A stretch of 64,000 bases of DNA, from NCBI RefSeq assembly GCF_004114915.1, contig NZ_CP022219.1, positions 6,912,501 through 6,976,500 of the forward strand, written 5' to 3'. Under the pieces are notes generated by a model. That model did not search any database. It was not told the DNA's origin and saw only the letters and a list, made by a program, of their open reading frames with translations. The DNA comes from Bradyrhizobium guangxiense (lineage in GTDB: Bacteria; Pseudomonadota; Alphaproteobacteria; Rhizobiales; Xanthobacteraceae). The translations under genes and the position numbers were made by a program. This document shows positions 1 through 10,439 of this stretch, one piece after another. The first letter of the stretch is position 1, and each line of letters begins with the position of its first letter.

Positions 1-63
1 GACCGCCTGACACCACCCTGAACGGGACGAATCAGTGTCGGAGTTGCACAAACCGGTGCAAAA

Positions 64-1410
64 TCAGGATTTAACGAGTCGGCTTGCGAAGAATCCGTCG
101 AGCCCGCCGAGCTTGGGATCGGCGTTCGGCAGATGGCAGGGCAGGGGGCGCAGATCACCGTCGGCCGTGATGATTTCGTCGAGACCCGCGACCTCCGAGG
201 CCTCGATCGGGACGCGCCGAAGCGCGGGCTCCGCCGCCAGCAACGCCGCCACGGCGTGCTCGCCTTCCTCGGGTTCCAGCGAGCAGGTGCAATAGATCAG
301 CGTACCGCCGGGCTTGAGCAGCGACACTGATTTTCGCAGCAGCCGCCCCTGGAGTGCGGTCAGCGCGGCGATGTCAGATTCCTGCCGCAGCCAGGCGACA
401 TCGGGATGGCGCCGGATCGTGCCGGTCGAGGTGCAGGGTGCATCGATCAAAATGCCGTCGAAGCCCTCGGCGGGGCCGGCCCATTCCACGGCGTCAGCGA
501 CGACGGTCTCGGCCTGGAGCGACAGCCGCGCCAGATTTTCGCGCAGCCGTGCCACCCGGGCGGGCGAGCGGTCGATCGCCGTGACCTGTGCGCCGGCATG
601 CGCCAGTTGCGCGGTCTTGCCGCCGGGGGCGGCACAGAGGTCGGCGATGGACTTGCCTTTGACGTCGCCGAACAGCCGCGCCGGCAGCGCTGCGGCGGCG
701 TCCTGCACCCACCATTGTCCCTCGCTGAAGCCGGGCAGCATGGTCACCGAGCCGTGCAGCAGCATCCGCACCGTTCCGGTCGGCAACGTCTCGCCATGCA
801 GGCGGCTCGCCCATTGCGCGGGATCCGACTTCACGGTGAGATCGAGCGAAGGCTCGTGGCCAAGCGCCAGCGCCATCTCTCGTGCGGTCGCCTCGCCATA
901 ATGCGCGCTCCAGCGCGCGAGCAGCCATGGCGGCAGGTCCAGCGATTGCGTGGCGACCTCTTCGACCAGCGCCTTGCCCTCGCGCGCGCAGCGGCGCAGC
1001 ACGGCATTGACGAGGCCGGCATAGCGCGCGGCGCGGCGGTCGGATTGCACGAGGCGAACGGAGAGGTCGACGGCCGCGTGATCCGGCACGTCCATCCAGA
1101 GGATCTGCGCGGCGCCGATCAGAAGCGCGCTCTGCGCGCGCGGCGCATCGGAGGGGATGCCCTTGTCGAGCAGGCGGGACAGCACATGGCCGAGCGTGCC
1201 GAGCCGGCGCAGCACGGTGGCGACCAGGCGCCGCATCAGCGCGCGGTCGCGGTCGGCCAGCGTCTTCAGTCCGGGATGGGCGCCGCCGCCGTCGAGCTGG
1301 TCGTCAAGCGTGCGGTGCTTGTGCAGCACGCCGTCGACGATGTCGGCGGCAATCCGTCGTGCTGCAAGGCCGGGCACTTCGGACGGAGGGGCGAAACGTT
1401 GAGATGGCAT
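64..1410 (-). CDS. rsmB: 16S rRNA (cytosine-967-C5)-methyltransferase RsmB
   Basis: Methylates C967 of 16S rRNA using SAM. The N-terminal part (about residues 1-150) looks like the NusB-type RNA-binding domain of the family, and the rest is a Rossmann methyltransferase. The SAM loop DLCAAPGGK lies near residue 260. Both RsmB cysteines are present: Cys326 in DAPCTSTG and Cys376 in YCTCSLEPEEGE. I place the start at the ATG at 1410 (MPSQRFAPP); a longer frame reaches 1497 but adds unrelated sequence. About 448 aa, near the usual length. It reads away from the DUF1674 gene and the two probably share a promoter region at 1411-1598. Strong family match. Confidence 0.95.
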   Translation of the reverse strand: MPSQRFAPPSEVPGLAARRIAADIVDGVLHKHRTLDDQLDGGGAHPGLKTLADRDRALMRRLVATVLRRLGTLGHVLSRLLDKGIPSDAPRAQSALLIGAAQILWMDVPDHAAVDLSVRLVQSDRRAARYAGLVNAVLRRCAREGKALVEEVATQSLDLPPWLLARWSAHYGEATAREMALALGHEPSLDLTVKSDPAQWASRLHGETLPTGTVRMLLHGSVTMLPGFSEGQWWVQDAAAALPARLFGDVKGKSIADLCAAPGGKTAQLAHAGAQVTAIDRSPARVARLRENLARLSLQAETVVADAVEWAGPAEGFDGILIDAPCTSTGTIRRHPDVAWLRQESDIAALTALQGRLLRKSVSLLKPGGTLIYCTCSLEPEEGEHAVAALLAAEPALRRVPIEASEVAGLDEIITADGDLRPLPCHLPNADPKLGGLDGFFASRLVKS

Positions 1411-1598
1411 GCGGAAGCAAGGTTCTGAGCGAGCGGCAGTTCCGCCGCAATGGGCGCATGCCTTGAGAACACGATCTCTGGCACGCGAATATGCCAAATG
1501 TAAGAATGGCTTCCGGTTTTTTCAGCTCCGCGGAACGATTTCAGGAATGCGTTATTGGACGTCGCTTCGCGGCGCGTCCTGCGCTAGAAGACCGGACC

Positions 1599-1802
1599 AT
1601 GAGTGACCAGCCTCCCGTTCCCGATCGCAAGCAGCTCACGCCGGCAGCCCAGCGCGCGCTGGCCGAAGCTGAGGCGCGCCGGCAGGCCGCAGCCGCGCAG
1701 GCCAAGAGCGCGGCCAAGGCGAGGGAGTTGCAGGGACCGCAGGGGCCCGAGCCGACCCGCTACGGCGACTGGGAGCGCAAGGGCATCGCCTCCGACTTCT
1801 GA
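1599..1802 (+). CDS. DUF1674 (SdhAF4-type) small protein
   Basis: A 67-aa soluble protein ending in PTRYGDWERKGIASDF, the C-terminal signature of DUF1674. The eukaryotic relative SDHAF4 is an assembly factor for the flavoprotein subunit of succinate dehydrogenase, so a role in flavoprotein handling is inferred, not shown. The middle is an Ala/Arg/Gln-rich helix. The ATG at 1599 (MSDQPPV) is chosen; an open frame continues upstream to 1491 but lacks family similarity. It converges on cysNC, whose stop is only 52 bases away. Confidence 0.85.
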   Translation: MSDQPPVPDRKQLTPAAQRALAEAEARRQAAAAQAKSAAKARELQGPQGPEPTRYGDWERKGIASDF

Positions 1803-1839
1803 GCCGTCGCCGGACCGGCAGATTGGGTCCGCCGCGCGA

Positions 1840-1866
1840 TACAGATAGTGCGCGCTACAGATAGTG
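1840..1866. repeat. Short direct duplication at the 3' end of cysNC
   Basis: The 11-mer TACAGATAGTG occurs at 1840-1850 and again at 1856-1866, a 16-base period. The second copy includes the cysNC stop codon, so the last codons of cysNC look duplicated into the spacer. Similar small duplications lie near 29239, 30994 and 32284. Confidence 0.6.
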
Positions 1867-3750
1867 ATTGTCGCGGAGGTAACCGATGATGCGCTCGCAA
1901 GCCGTCTCGGTCGACAGTTCTGACGTGTCGATGATGATCTCCGGCGATTGCGGCGGCTCATAGGCCTGATCGATGCCGGTGAATGCCGGCAGTTCGCCGG
2001 CCCGTGCCTTGCGATAAAGTCCCTTGGGATCGCGACGCTCGCATTCGGCGAGCGGGGTGGCGACATGGATCTCGATGAACTCGCCCGCCTCGACCCGCTG
2101 GCGTGCCAGCTCCCGCTCGCTGCGGAACGGCGAGATCAGCGCGACCAGCGCGATCATGCCGGCGTCGACGAATAACGCGGCGATCTCCGCGGCGCGCCGG
2201 ACGTTCTCCGCCCGATCCGCGGTGGAGAAGCCGAGGTCGCGGTTGATGCCGTGGCGAAGATTGTCGCCGTCGAGCAGCGCGGCGTGGCGGCCGAGCTCGG
2301 CAAGCCTGCGGTCGACGAGATCGGCGATCGTCGATTTGCCGGCACCGCTCAGCCCGGTGAACCAGAGCACGCAGGGCCGTTGCTGCTTCAGCCGCGCCCG
2401 CACCGATTTGTCGACGGCGCGCTGCTGCCAATGAATGTTGGTGGCGCGTCGGAGCGAAAGATCGATCATTCCCGCTGCGGCCGTGCGGTGGCTGATCGGA
2501 TCGACGAGAATGAAGCTGCCCATGTCGCGGTTGTCGCGATAGGCCTCGAACACCAATGGGCGGTCGAGGCTGAGATGGACATAGCCGATCTGATTGGCGT
2601 CGAGCATCTCGGCGCTTTCCTGTGCCATGGTGTCGATGGCGATACGGTGACTGAGTGTCGTGATCACCGCGCCGGTCGAGGCCGCGCCGCATTTGAGCAG
2701 ATAACGGCGGCCTGCGACCATGGCCTCGTCATCGAACCAGACGAGATGTGCCGCCAGTTGATCGGTAACCTGCGCCGCAGCTCCCGCCGTCAGCACGTCG
2801 CCGCGGCTGACGTCGATCTCATCGGACAATGTGAGGGTGACCGATTCGCCCGCCGCGGCGCGATCGCGCTCGCCGCCGGGCGTGAGAATGCGCGCGACGC
2901 GACTCTGGCGGCCCGAGGGCTGCACGGCGATGGTCTCGCCGGCCGCAATCGTTCCGCTCGCGATGCGCCCGCAGAAGCCGCGAAACTCCGCTTTCGGCCG
3001 GTTGACCCATTGCACCGGCAGCCGGAATGGCCGCTGCGAGACATCGCCGGAAACGTCGACCGATTCCAGATAGGCCGTAACGGTCGGCCCGCTGTACCAG
3101 GGCATCCGCGCGCTCGCCGCGACGATGTTGTCGCCGTCGGGCGCCACGACGGGAATGCATTGGACCTGCGAGATCCCGAGCTGACCGGCCATGGTCAGAT
3201 ATTCGGCAGTGATGGCCGCAAAGCGATTCCCGTCGAAGCCGATCAGGTCCATCTTGTTCACGGCGAGCACGGCGTGACGGATGCCCAGCAGCGACAGGAT
3301 GTGACTGTGACGCCGCGTCTGCGTGATCACGCCCTTGCGGGCGTCGACCAGCACCACGGCGAGCTCGGCGTTGGAGGCGCCGGTCGCCATGTTGCGCGTA
3401 TATTGCGCGTGCCCCGGCGTGTCGGCGACGATGAAGCGGCGGAGCCTGGTGGCAAAGAAGCGGTAGGCGACGTCAATGGTGATGCCCTGCTCGCGTTCGG
3501 CCTGCAAGCCGTCGACAAGCAGCGCGAAGTCGAGATCGCCGCCGGTGGTGCCGACCGTCCGGCTCTCGGATGCCAGCGCGTCGAGCTGGTCGTCGAGCAG
3601 CGTCTTGGAATCATAGAGCAGGCGACCGACCAGCGTGCTCTTGCCATCGTCGACGCTGCCGCAAGTGACGAAACGCAGCGTCGGACGGTCGTCCTGATCC
3701 AGCCGCCGCGCGTCGGAGGCGGCGATCGTGGGGGCCTCGTGATAGGACAT
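1855..3750 (-). CDS. cysNC: Bifunctional sulfate adenylyltransferase subunit 1 / APS kinase (CysNC, NodQ-type)
   Basis: A 631-aa fusion. Residues about 20-450 are the GTP-driven large subunit of ATP sulfurylase: GSVDDGKST (G1), DTPGH (G3) and NKMD (G4) are visible. Residues about 457-631 are APS kinase, with P-loop GLSGAGKST and the conserved DGDNLRHGIN region. Together with CysD it turns sulfate and ATP into APS and then PAPS. The start ATG (3748-3750) overlaps the cysD stop by one base (TGATG), so translation is coupled. The order sulfotransferase-like, cysD, cysNC resembles rhizobial nodH/nodPQ logic, where PAPS feeds sulfation. It could equally serve cysteine synthesis. Confidence 0.95.
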   Translation of the reverse strand: MSYHEAPTIAASDARRLDQDDRPTLRFVTCGSVDDGKSTLVGRLLYDSKTLLDDQLDALASESRTVGTTGGDLDFALLVDGLQAEREQGITIDVAYRFFATRLRRFIVADTPGHAQYTRNMATGASNAELAVVLVDARKGVITQTRRHSHILSLLGIRHAVLAVNKMDLIGFDGNRFAAITAEYLTMAGQLGISQVQCIPVVAPDGDNIVAASARMPWYSGPTVTAYLESVDVSGDVSQRPFRLPVQWVNRPKAEFRGFCGRIASGTIAAGETIAVQPSGRQSRVARILTPGGERDRAAAGESVTLTLSDEIDVSRGDVLTAGAAAQVTDQLAAHLVWFDDEAMVAGRRYLLKCGAASTGAVITTLSHRIAIDTMAQESAEMLDANQIGYVHLSLDRPLVFEAYRDNRDMGSFILVDPISHRTAAAGMIDLSLRRATNIHWQQRAVDKSVRARLKQQRPCVLWFTGLSGAGKSTIADLVDRRLAELGRHAALLDGDNLRHGINRDLGFSTADRAENVRRAAEIAALFVDAGMIALVALISPFRSERELARQRVEAGEFIEIHVATPLAECERRDPKGLYRKARAGELPAFTGIDQAYEPPQSPEIIIDTSELSTETACERIIGYLRDNHYL

Positions 3751-4721
3751 CAGAAGTAGCCTTCCGCTTTCTTGCGCTCCATCGATGCCGGACTGTCCCG
3801 GTCGATCATGCGTCCCTGCCGCTCGGAGGTGCGCGAGGCCGTCATCTCCCGCACGATCTCGGGCAGGGTTGCTGCCGTCGAGAGCGTGGCGCCGCTGAGC
3901 GGATAGCAGCCCAGGGTCCGAAATCTGACCGAGCGCCATTGCGGCTCTTCGCCTGCAAGCAGCGGCATCCGCTCGTCGTCCACCATGATCAACGCGCCGT
4001 CGCGCTCGACCACCGGGCGCGAAGCCGCCAGATAGAGCGGAACGATCGGGATGTCCTCGAGCAGGATGTAGTCCCAGACGTCGAGCTCGGTCCAGTTCGA
4101 GAGCGGAAACACCCGCATGCTCTCGCCGGTTGCGAGCATCGTGTTGTATAGGCTCCACAGCTCGGGCCGCTGGTTCTTCGGATCCCAGCGATGCGCCGCG
4201 CTTCGGTGCGAGAACACGCGCTCCTTGGCACGCGATTTTTCCTCGTCGCGCCGCGCTCCCCCGATCGCGGCGTCGAAGCCGTGAAGATCGAGCCCCTGCC
4301 GCAACGCCTGCGTCTTCATGACGTCGGTGTAGCGCGCCGAGCCGTGGGTGAAAGGGTCGATGCCCTGGCTCAATCCGTCCTTGTTGGTGTGGACGATCAG
4401 GTCGATGCCGAGCTCGCGCGCGCGGCGGTCGCGAAACGCGATCATCTCGCGGAACTTCCAGGTCGTGTCGACGTGTAGCAGCGGGAACGGCAGCTTGCCG
4501 GGATGAAAGGCCTTCATCGCCAGATGCAGCAGCACCGACGAGTCCTTTCCGATCGAATACAGCATGACCGGCTTTCGGAACTCGGCCGCGGGTTCCCGCA
4601 GGATATGGATGCTTTCCGCCTCCAGGCGCCGAAGGTGGCTGAGGGTGATACGCCGCTGCTTGCCATCGGCCATGCCGGGGACGGCCGGCGCGGCGATTGT
4701 GGGCACTTCCAACATGGTCAT
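3750..4721 (-). CDS. cysD: Sulfate adenylyltransferase subunit 2 (CysD, NodP-type)
   Basis: Small catalytic subunit of ATP sulfurylase, which adenylates sulfate to APS. The PP-loop ATPase motif is YSIGKDSSV, followed by HVDTTWKF and the family C-terminus ERKKAEGYF. About 323 aa. The start is set by an ATGA overlap: ATG at 4721-4719 overlaps the TGA (4720-4718) of the upstream sulfotransferase-like frame. An upstream TTG at 4739 is less likely. It sits between the sulfotransferase-like frame and cysNC in one coupled unit. Confidence 0.95.
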   Translation of the reverse strand: MTMLEVPTIAAPAVPGMADGKQRRITLSHLRRLEAESIHILREPAAEFRKPVMLYSIGKDSSVLLHLAMKAFHPGKLPFPLLHVDTTWKFREMIAFRDRRARELGIDLIVHTNKDGLSQGIDPFTHGSARYTDVMKTQALRQGLDLHGFDAAIGGARRDEEKSRAKERVFSHRSAAHRWDPKNQRPELWSLYNTMLATGESMRVFPLSNWTELDVWDYILLEDIPIVPLYLAASRPVVERDGALIMVDDERMPLLAGEEPQWRSVRFRTLGCYPLSGATLSTAATLPEIVREMTASRTSERQGRMIDRDSPASMERKKAEGYF

Positions 4722-5389
4722 GCGGTCGCAGCGAACCAATCGCCAAACAACTTCGCCGACGTCGCCCGAGTGAGGCCGAGATCGCCAACACAGCCTGCAA
4801 CCGAAGCGCGATAGACGTCATTGACGCCGCAACACTCAAGAACGTCCAGCACCGTCTGGCTCAGCGAGGACGTCGCGCGGCGTTGGTAGCGGTAGGCCGT
4901 ATCGGAGGTATGCAGATTGGGGACGTCGTAAACAATCGCCTCACTGGGCCATATAACTCGTGCGTTATCCGCTTGGTCCGGTCCCTTCTCCCGCCAGCAC
5001 GTCACCGCCTTTTCGGCAAAGCTGTTCGAAAGACCGAGCCGATCGAAGAGGACGCGCACCGATGATACTGGCTCCTTGCTCACTTCATACACGTAACGGG
5101 TGACCGGAACGCCGTGTCGCCTGGCATAATTCTCCACCCGCACGGCGTTGAGCGCGGCGGCAACGTAATTGTGGATCAGCGCTTTTTCAGAAGCGCGGTC
5201 CGACCATTTTTCCATCCACGACGCCAGTGAACTTGCCGGCTCGCGATCGAGCATGATGCAATGGAGCCGGTGTCGCGGATAGCCCGCATCAATCAATATC
5301 TGTAGCGGATTGAACAGACTTTCCGCGAGCACATAGGGCCCCATCGTCTCCTTGCTGAAGATCGACAGCCACGAAACCTGCCCATTCAA
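4718..5389 (-). CDS. Sulfotransferase-like protein, N-terminus apparently missing
   Basis: About 223 aa from a TTG at 5389. The segment [12 protein letters not shown] looks like the 3'-phosphate (PAPS) binding strand-helix of sulfotransferases, and [22 protein letters not shown] resembles their C-terminal region in style. The usual N-terminal 5'-phosphosulfate loop is absent: in this frame a stop (TAA) lies only about 10 codons upstream of the TTG, and the other reverse frames across 5400-5650 show no such loop. So it is probably 5'-truncated. Its stop overlaps the cysD start (ATGA), which argues it was the first gene of a PAPS-making and PAPS-using operon. The exact sulfotransferase family is uncertain. 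Confidence 0.6.
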   Translation of the reverse strand: MNGQVSWLSIFSKETMGPYVLAESLFNPLQILIDAGYPRHRLHCIMLDREPASSLASWMEKWSDRASEKALIHNYVAAALNAVRVENYARRHGVPVTRYVYEVSKEPVSSVRVLFDRLGLSNSFAEKAVTCWREKGPDQADNARVIWPSEAIVYDVPNLHTSDTAYRYQRRATSSLSQTVLDVLECCGVNDVYRASVAGCVGDLGLTRATSAKLFGDWFAATA

Positions 5390-5400
5390 TTCACAACCCA

Positions 5401-6351
5401 GTGTTCTCCAGTATTACTCATGTCAGACTGCTCGCACGAGTCGATCGCACCATGGCCGTTGCACGCGCCATCGAACGGCTCATCCGACCCGGAATGCGCG
5501 TGCTCGACGCCGGCTGCGGTACCGGGCTCATGTCGTTCCTCGCTGCGAAGGCGGGCGCTTCTGAGGTCGCTGCGATCGATCGCGAGAACGTGGAGCTCGC
5601 GCGCGCCCTCGCGGAGGAGAATGGACTTTCAAACAAGATCCGCTTCGTCGAAGGCGATCTCACAACTCAGTCGCGCGACACGCTCAATGGTGGCTTCGAT
5701 GCCATTATCGCCTTCGTCTATACGAATCATCTCGTTGTCGACGAGGCTCGCTCAACGCTTGTTTACGCCTTGCGCGAGCAATTCGGCAGGCCGAATTGCA
5801 TCATCATACCGGACCGGGTTCGCTATTCCGGTGTTGCTTGTGAATGGCCCGGTGTCGACGCCGGTACCGAACTAGATGATCTGCGCCGCACTATTTCCGA
5901 TATGGAAAGCCGATATCAGCTTAGCTTGACGACGCTGTTCGAGACGGCACGCATGGAGTTACAGCACACGATGGCGCGGCCGCGCATCAGCGCTGACTAC
6001 GAATGGTCTCCATCGTGGGGAAGTGGAGGTTATCGTTATCTGCGCGGCGCATTCCGCAAACTGAGCAGAGAAAGCCAGGTTGCCGACATCAACTACGGTG
6101 CTGAGACGCAAACGGCACCTTATCCAAGCGAGTTGAGCCTGGACCTTGTCGCGCCGGGCTTATGCAATGCCATCCCTTGGACACAAGAACTGTGGTCCGA
6201 CAGCCATCTGCTGTGGACGGCAGAGCATATGAGCACTCTAGCCACGGCCGTCACCCTCGAAGCTAGCGATCGGCTCGTGGTAAAGCTCGATTCAGCTTGG
6301 CGCAAAACCAATTCGATCGGAGATGCAGCGCGCGTAGAGCGGGTGAGTTAA
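5401..6351 (+). CDS. PRMT-like class I SAM methyltransferase
   Basis: 316 aa. SAM motif I is VLDAGCGTG at about residues 34-42, with an acidic post-I residue in AAIDRE. The preceding stretch HVRLLARVDRTMAVARAI aligns with the H-x-x-ML-x-D-x-x-R-T helix that precedes motif I in protein arginine methyltransferases, so a PRMT-like fold is likely. The substrate is unknown. The start is a GTG at 5401 without a clear Shine-Dalgarno; a stop lies 15 codons upstream in frame, so the N-terminus is short. Base composition is visibly less GC-rich than the neighbours. It lies head to head with the truncated sulfotransferase frame, 11 bases apart. Confidence 0.65.
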   Translation: MFSSITHVRLLARVDRTMAVARAIERLIRPGMRVLDAGCGTGLMSFLAAKAGASEVAAIDRENVELARALAEENGLSNKIRFVEGDLTTQSRDTLNGGFDAIIAFVYTNHLVVDEARSTLVYALREQFGRPNCIIIPDRVRYSGVACEWPGVDAGTELDDLRRTISDMESRYQLSLTTLFETARMELQHTMARPRISADYEWSPSWGSGGYRYLRGAFRKLSRESQVADINYGAETQTAPYPSELSLDLVAPGLCNAIPWTQELWSDSHLLWTAEHMSTLATAVTLEASDRLVVKLDSAWRKTNSIGDAARVERVS

Positions 6352-6519
6352 TCGACAACGGGAGCGTTGTGACTGCCTTATCCGACGCGCTTGGAATAGA
6401 GTTCTCTGCATAGCCGGAATTCACGACCGGCCACGATCCGAACGAGGCGCGCGGTGGCAGCAGGCCGCGCGTCCGACCGTGCCTTGCCGCCATCCCCGAC
6501 TCAGCGCTAGCGTCGGTTG

Positions 6520-7110
6520 ATGCGTTTCCAGGATCGCCCCAATGCTTATCGGCCGCGGTTCGGCGGCTCGCCGTTCGGCCGTCGCTTTGCCGGACTGGTG
6601 CCGTGGATGTTCGTGACCGGGCTTGTCGTGTCGATCGTGCTCACATTCCGACACGGCACCAACTGGCCGGTTCCGCATCCGGGAGACGAGCGCGCGCAGG
6701 ACGCCGAGATCATCCTCCAGCACTCAGGCAATCCCGGCGAACGCCTGCCGATCGATGTTATCCGCACCATCGATGGTGACACTTTTCTGGCGCGCGTACA
6801 TCAACGCGACGGACGCGATCTCGTCGCGCGGATTCGTCTGCGCGGCATCGACGCACCCGAGCTGAAGGCGTCGTGCCAGGAGGAGCTCGACAAGGCGGAA
6901 GCCGCGGCTCGCGCGTTGCGCGATCTGCTCGGTCAGGGCGGCGTCACCATCACCAATCTCGGTCCCGACAAATACGGCCGCGTTCTCGCCGACGTCGCGA
7001 CCCGGCGAACCGCGAACGTTTCGGCAGCGCTGCTCGCCGGCGGTTTTGCGCGAAGCTATAATGGTGGCCATCGCGACGGCTGGTGCGCACGCGGCTGGCG
7101 CTTCTGGTAA
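6520..7110 (+). CDS. Membrane-anchored staphylococcal-nuclease-like (thermonuclease) protein
   Basis: About 196 aa. One hydrophobic helix at about residues 25-43 is followed by an SNase/OB-fold domain: VIRTIDGDTFLARV, then RIRLRGIDAPEL, where the Asp and Arg positions of the calcium-dependent nuclease site are recognisable, and KYGRVLADV. The end GWCARGWRFW carries aromatic and Cys residues. Likely a periplasmic nuclease tethered to the inner membrane. The ATG at 6520 directly follows a TTG; no strong Shine-Dalgarno. The 168 bases upstream hold nothing I recognise. Confidence 0.8.
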   Translation: MRFQDRPNAYRPRFGGSPFGRRFAGLVPWMFVTGLVVSIVLTFRHGTNWPVPHPGDERAQDAEIILQHSGNPGERLPIDVIRTIDGDTFLARVHQRDGRDLVARIRLRGIDAPELKASCQEELDKAEAAARALRDLLGQGGVTITNLGPDKYGRVLADVATRRTANVSAALLAGGFARSYNGGHRDGWCARGWRFW

Positions 7111-7111
7111 C

Positions 7112-7147
7112 AAAAAAGCCGCGCTCAAAGACGCGGCCGTTTGTTGT
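7112..7147. terminator. Bidirectional intrinsic terminator
   Basis: GCCGCG (7118-7123) pairs with CGCGGC (7132-7137). Six A residues precede and a T-rich stretch (TTTGTTG) follows, so it can end both the nuclease transcript (+) and the L,D-transpeptidase transcript (-), which converge here. Confidence 0.8.
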
Positions 7148-7165
7148 CTTGCCTGGTCGCGGCGA

Positions 7166-7681
7166 TCAGCGCGTCACGACCACCGTGGTGCCGACGGAGA
7201 CGCGGCCGTAGAGATCGGTGATGTCGTCGTTGAGCATGCGGATGCAGCCGTAGGAAACAAAGCCGCCGATCGAGCCCGGCACGTTGGTGCCGTGGATGGC
7301 GTATTCGCCGCCGGCCAGCGTCATCGCCGCAACGCCCATCGGATTGCGCGGCGAGCCGCCCGGAATGACGTCCGGAATGCTCGGCTTGTCGCGTTTCACC
7401 TCGGCGGGCGGCGACCAGGCCGGGGTGCGGTACTTGCCGTCGATGCGCGTGGTGCCGGCCCATTGCTTGCCGGACTTGCCGACGCCGACCGGATAACGCA
7501 CGGCCTGGCCGTTGCCGATGATGAGATAGAGCCGTCGTTCGCTGGTCTTGACCACGATGGTGCCCGGTGAATAGTCGGCCAGATGCGTCCCCACCATTTC
7601 CGGCCGCGCCTCGGCCGCCGTCGACATCAAGATCCCCGCCCCGATGGTTGCGGCCAGCGCCACAGCAATCCTCATCGCCAT
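7166..7681 (-). CDS. L,D-transpeptidase (YkuD domain), secreted
   Basis: About 171 aa. A signal peptide (MRIAVALAATIGAGI..., cleavage near AEA-RPE) is followed by a YkuD/ErfK catalytic domain. The catalytic block is IHGTNVPGSIGGFVSYGCIR, with the nucleophile Cys in SYGCIRM and the upstream His of HGTN. The enzyme would form 3-3 peptidoglycan crosslinks or attach proteins to peptidoglycan in the periplasm. The start is ATG 7681, or 7675 two codons later; AAGGGGAAG just upstream serves either. Confidence 0.9.
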   Translation of the reverse strand: MAMRIAVALAATIGAGILMSTAAEARPEMVGTHLADYSPGTIVVKTSERRLYLIIGNGQAVRYPVGVGKSGKQWAGTTRIDGKYRTPAWSPPAEVKRDKPSIPDVIPGGSPRNPMGVAAMTLAGGEYAIHGTNVPGSIGGFVSYGCIRMLNDDITDLYGRVSVGTTVVVTR

Positions 7682-8092
7682 CAATCTTCCCCTTGCCCCG
7701 AACGGGTCGTCCAAAATCTACGCAGAACCGGCAATTGCCCGCTCGTCCCGACAATCCTAACCGCGCCCGTTAACCGGATGGTTTCCACGCGCGGGCGCCA
7801 GGGGCCAGCCAGCAGGGGCAACAAAGGAAATGTTCGAAATAAAGTAAATGACCCGAAAACAACACTCACCGGGGAAAGATGCGACCGCGCCACCGCGTGC
7901 GCTGACAAGAGTGTGAGGGTGTGAATGGCTGTTGTTGAGAGGGAGCGCGACACGCGCCTCGTGTCCCGGACAAGGGCAGCGAAACGGAGCGCCGATCCGG
8001 ACCCAGTTCTTTCTTTCCGTCGATCGCAGGTCCCCGGCTCGGCAGCGCATCACTCGCGTGCTGCGCTGCGTCCGGGGCATGAGATCAGAGCG
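7682..8092. other. Intergenic region without a gene
   Basis: 411 bases between the L,D-transpeptidase start and the acs stop. The first part should hold the transpeptidase promoter; an A/T-rich stretch near 7830-7865 is the best candidate. The second half is the palindromic repeat at 7958-8083. No frame here resembles a known protein. Confidence 0.6.
7958..8083. repeat. Intergenic palindromic repeat, family E (CTCGTGTCCCGGAC ends)
   Basis: The left end CTCGTGTCCCGGAC (7958-7971) is inverted at the right end GTCCGGGGCATGAG (8070-8083) with two mismatches; the interior is also partly self-complementary. It lies just beyond the acs stop and may help end that transcript. Only one copy of this family is in the window. 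Confidence 0.6.
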
Positions 8093-10039
<1,947 letters not shown>

Positions 10040-10439
10040 GCTTTCCCTCCACATACGGCAGGCCCCACGCTAGCGATTGGCGAGCCGACTTGATCATTGA
10101 CTGATTATGCGTCGGGCTAACCGGGCCCGACAAGGAGCACAAGCTGGACCTTCGGCGGGCTGCCGGCCATGCGGAGGATCAAGCCACGCGAGTCGGCTGT
10201 CGCAAATCTGAAACAGGCGGAGCGGGACGCTTTCGGCTCTTTACCCAAATCACCGGAACAGGCCCGAGCAGGGCGCCCATGCGTCGTGGGAGGTATTTAG
10301 GAACCGCCTTTCACCGATTCGGGACTCGCAATGCGGTTCGGAACACCCTAAATGGCCAACCCGGGTCCAAAGAGACCCCTCGGAACAAAAATCAGAACAG
10401 CGGCATTGATCGATACCAACAGGGCTAAGGCGTAAGGTT
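10040..10439. other. Divergent intergenic region between acs and topoisomerase IB
   Basis: 400 bases that should hold both promoters. I find no gene. GGAAC occurs four times (near 10258, 10312, 10344, 10382); only the last has a near-match to the EcfG -10 element at the right distance. No FixK/Fnr-type palindrome was found upstream of acs. Confidence 0.5.
10382..10407 (+). promoter_or_regulatory. Possible EcfG-type promoter of topoisomerase IB (one mismatch)
   Basis: GGAAC (10382-10386), 17 bases, CATT (10404-10407). The alphaproteobacterial general stress sigma factor consensus is GGAAC-N16/17-CGTT, so the -10 differs at one base. The expected transcript start would be about 25-30 bases before the ATG. 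Suggestive only. Confidence 0.3.

Noticed and set aside
406..1428. Long + strand frame opposite rsmB
   Set aside because: Arg/Gly-rich shadow of the rsmB minus-strand gene; no family features and the opposite strand has a full domain match.
1531..1556. GGAAC...CGTT upstream of the DUF1674 gene
   Set aside because: Spacing is only 13 bases, so it does not fit the EcfG promoter.
1855..4839. 994-aa continuous minus-strand frame
   Set aside because: Its 5' two-thirds merely lies in another frame over cysD; the true genes are cysD and cysNC with a TGATG overlap.
5401..5663. Minus-strand frames upstream of the sulfotransferase-like frame, searched for its missing N-terminus
   Set aside because: No glycine-rich phosphosulfate loop found in any reverse frame.
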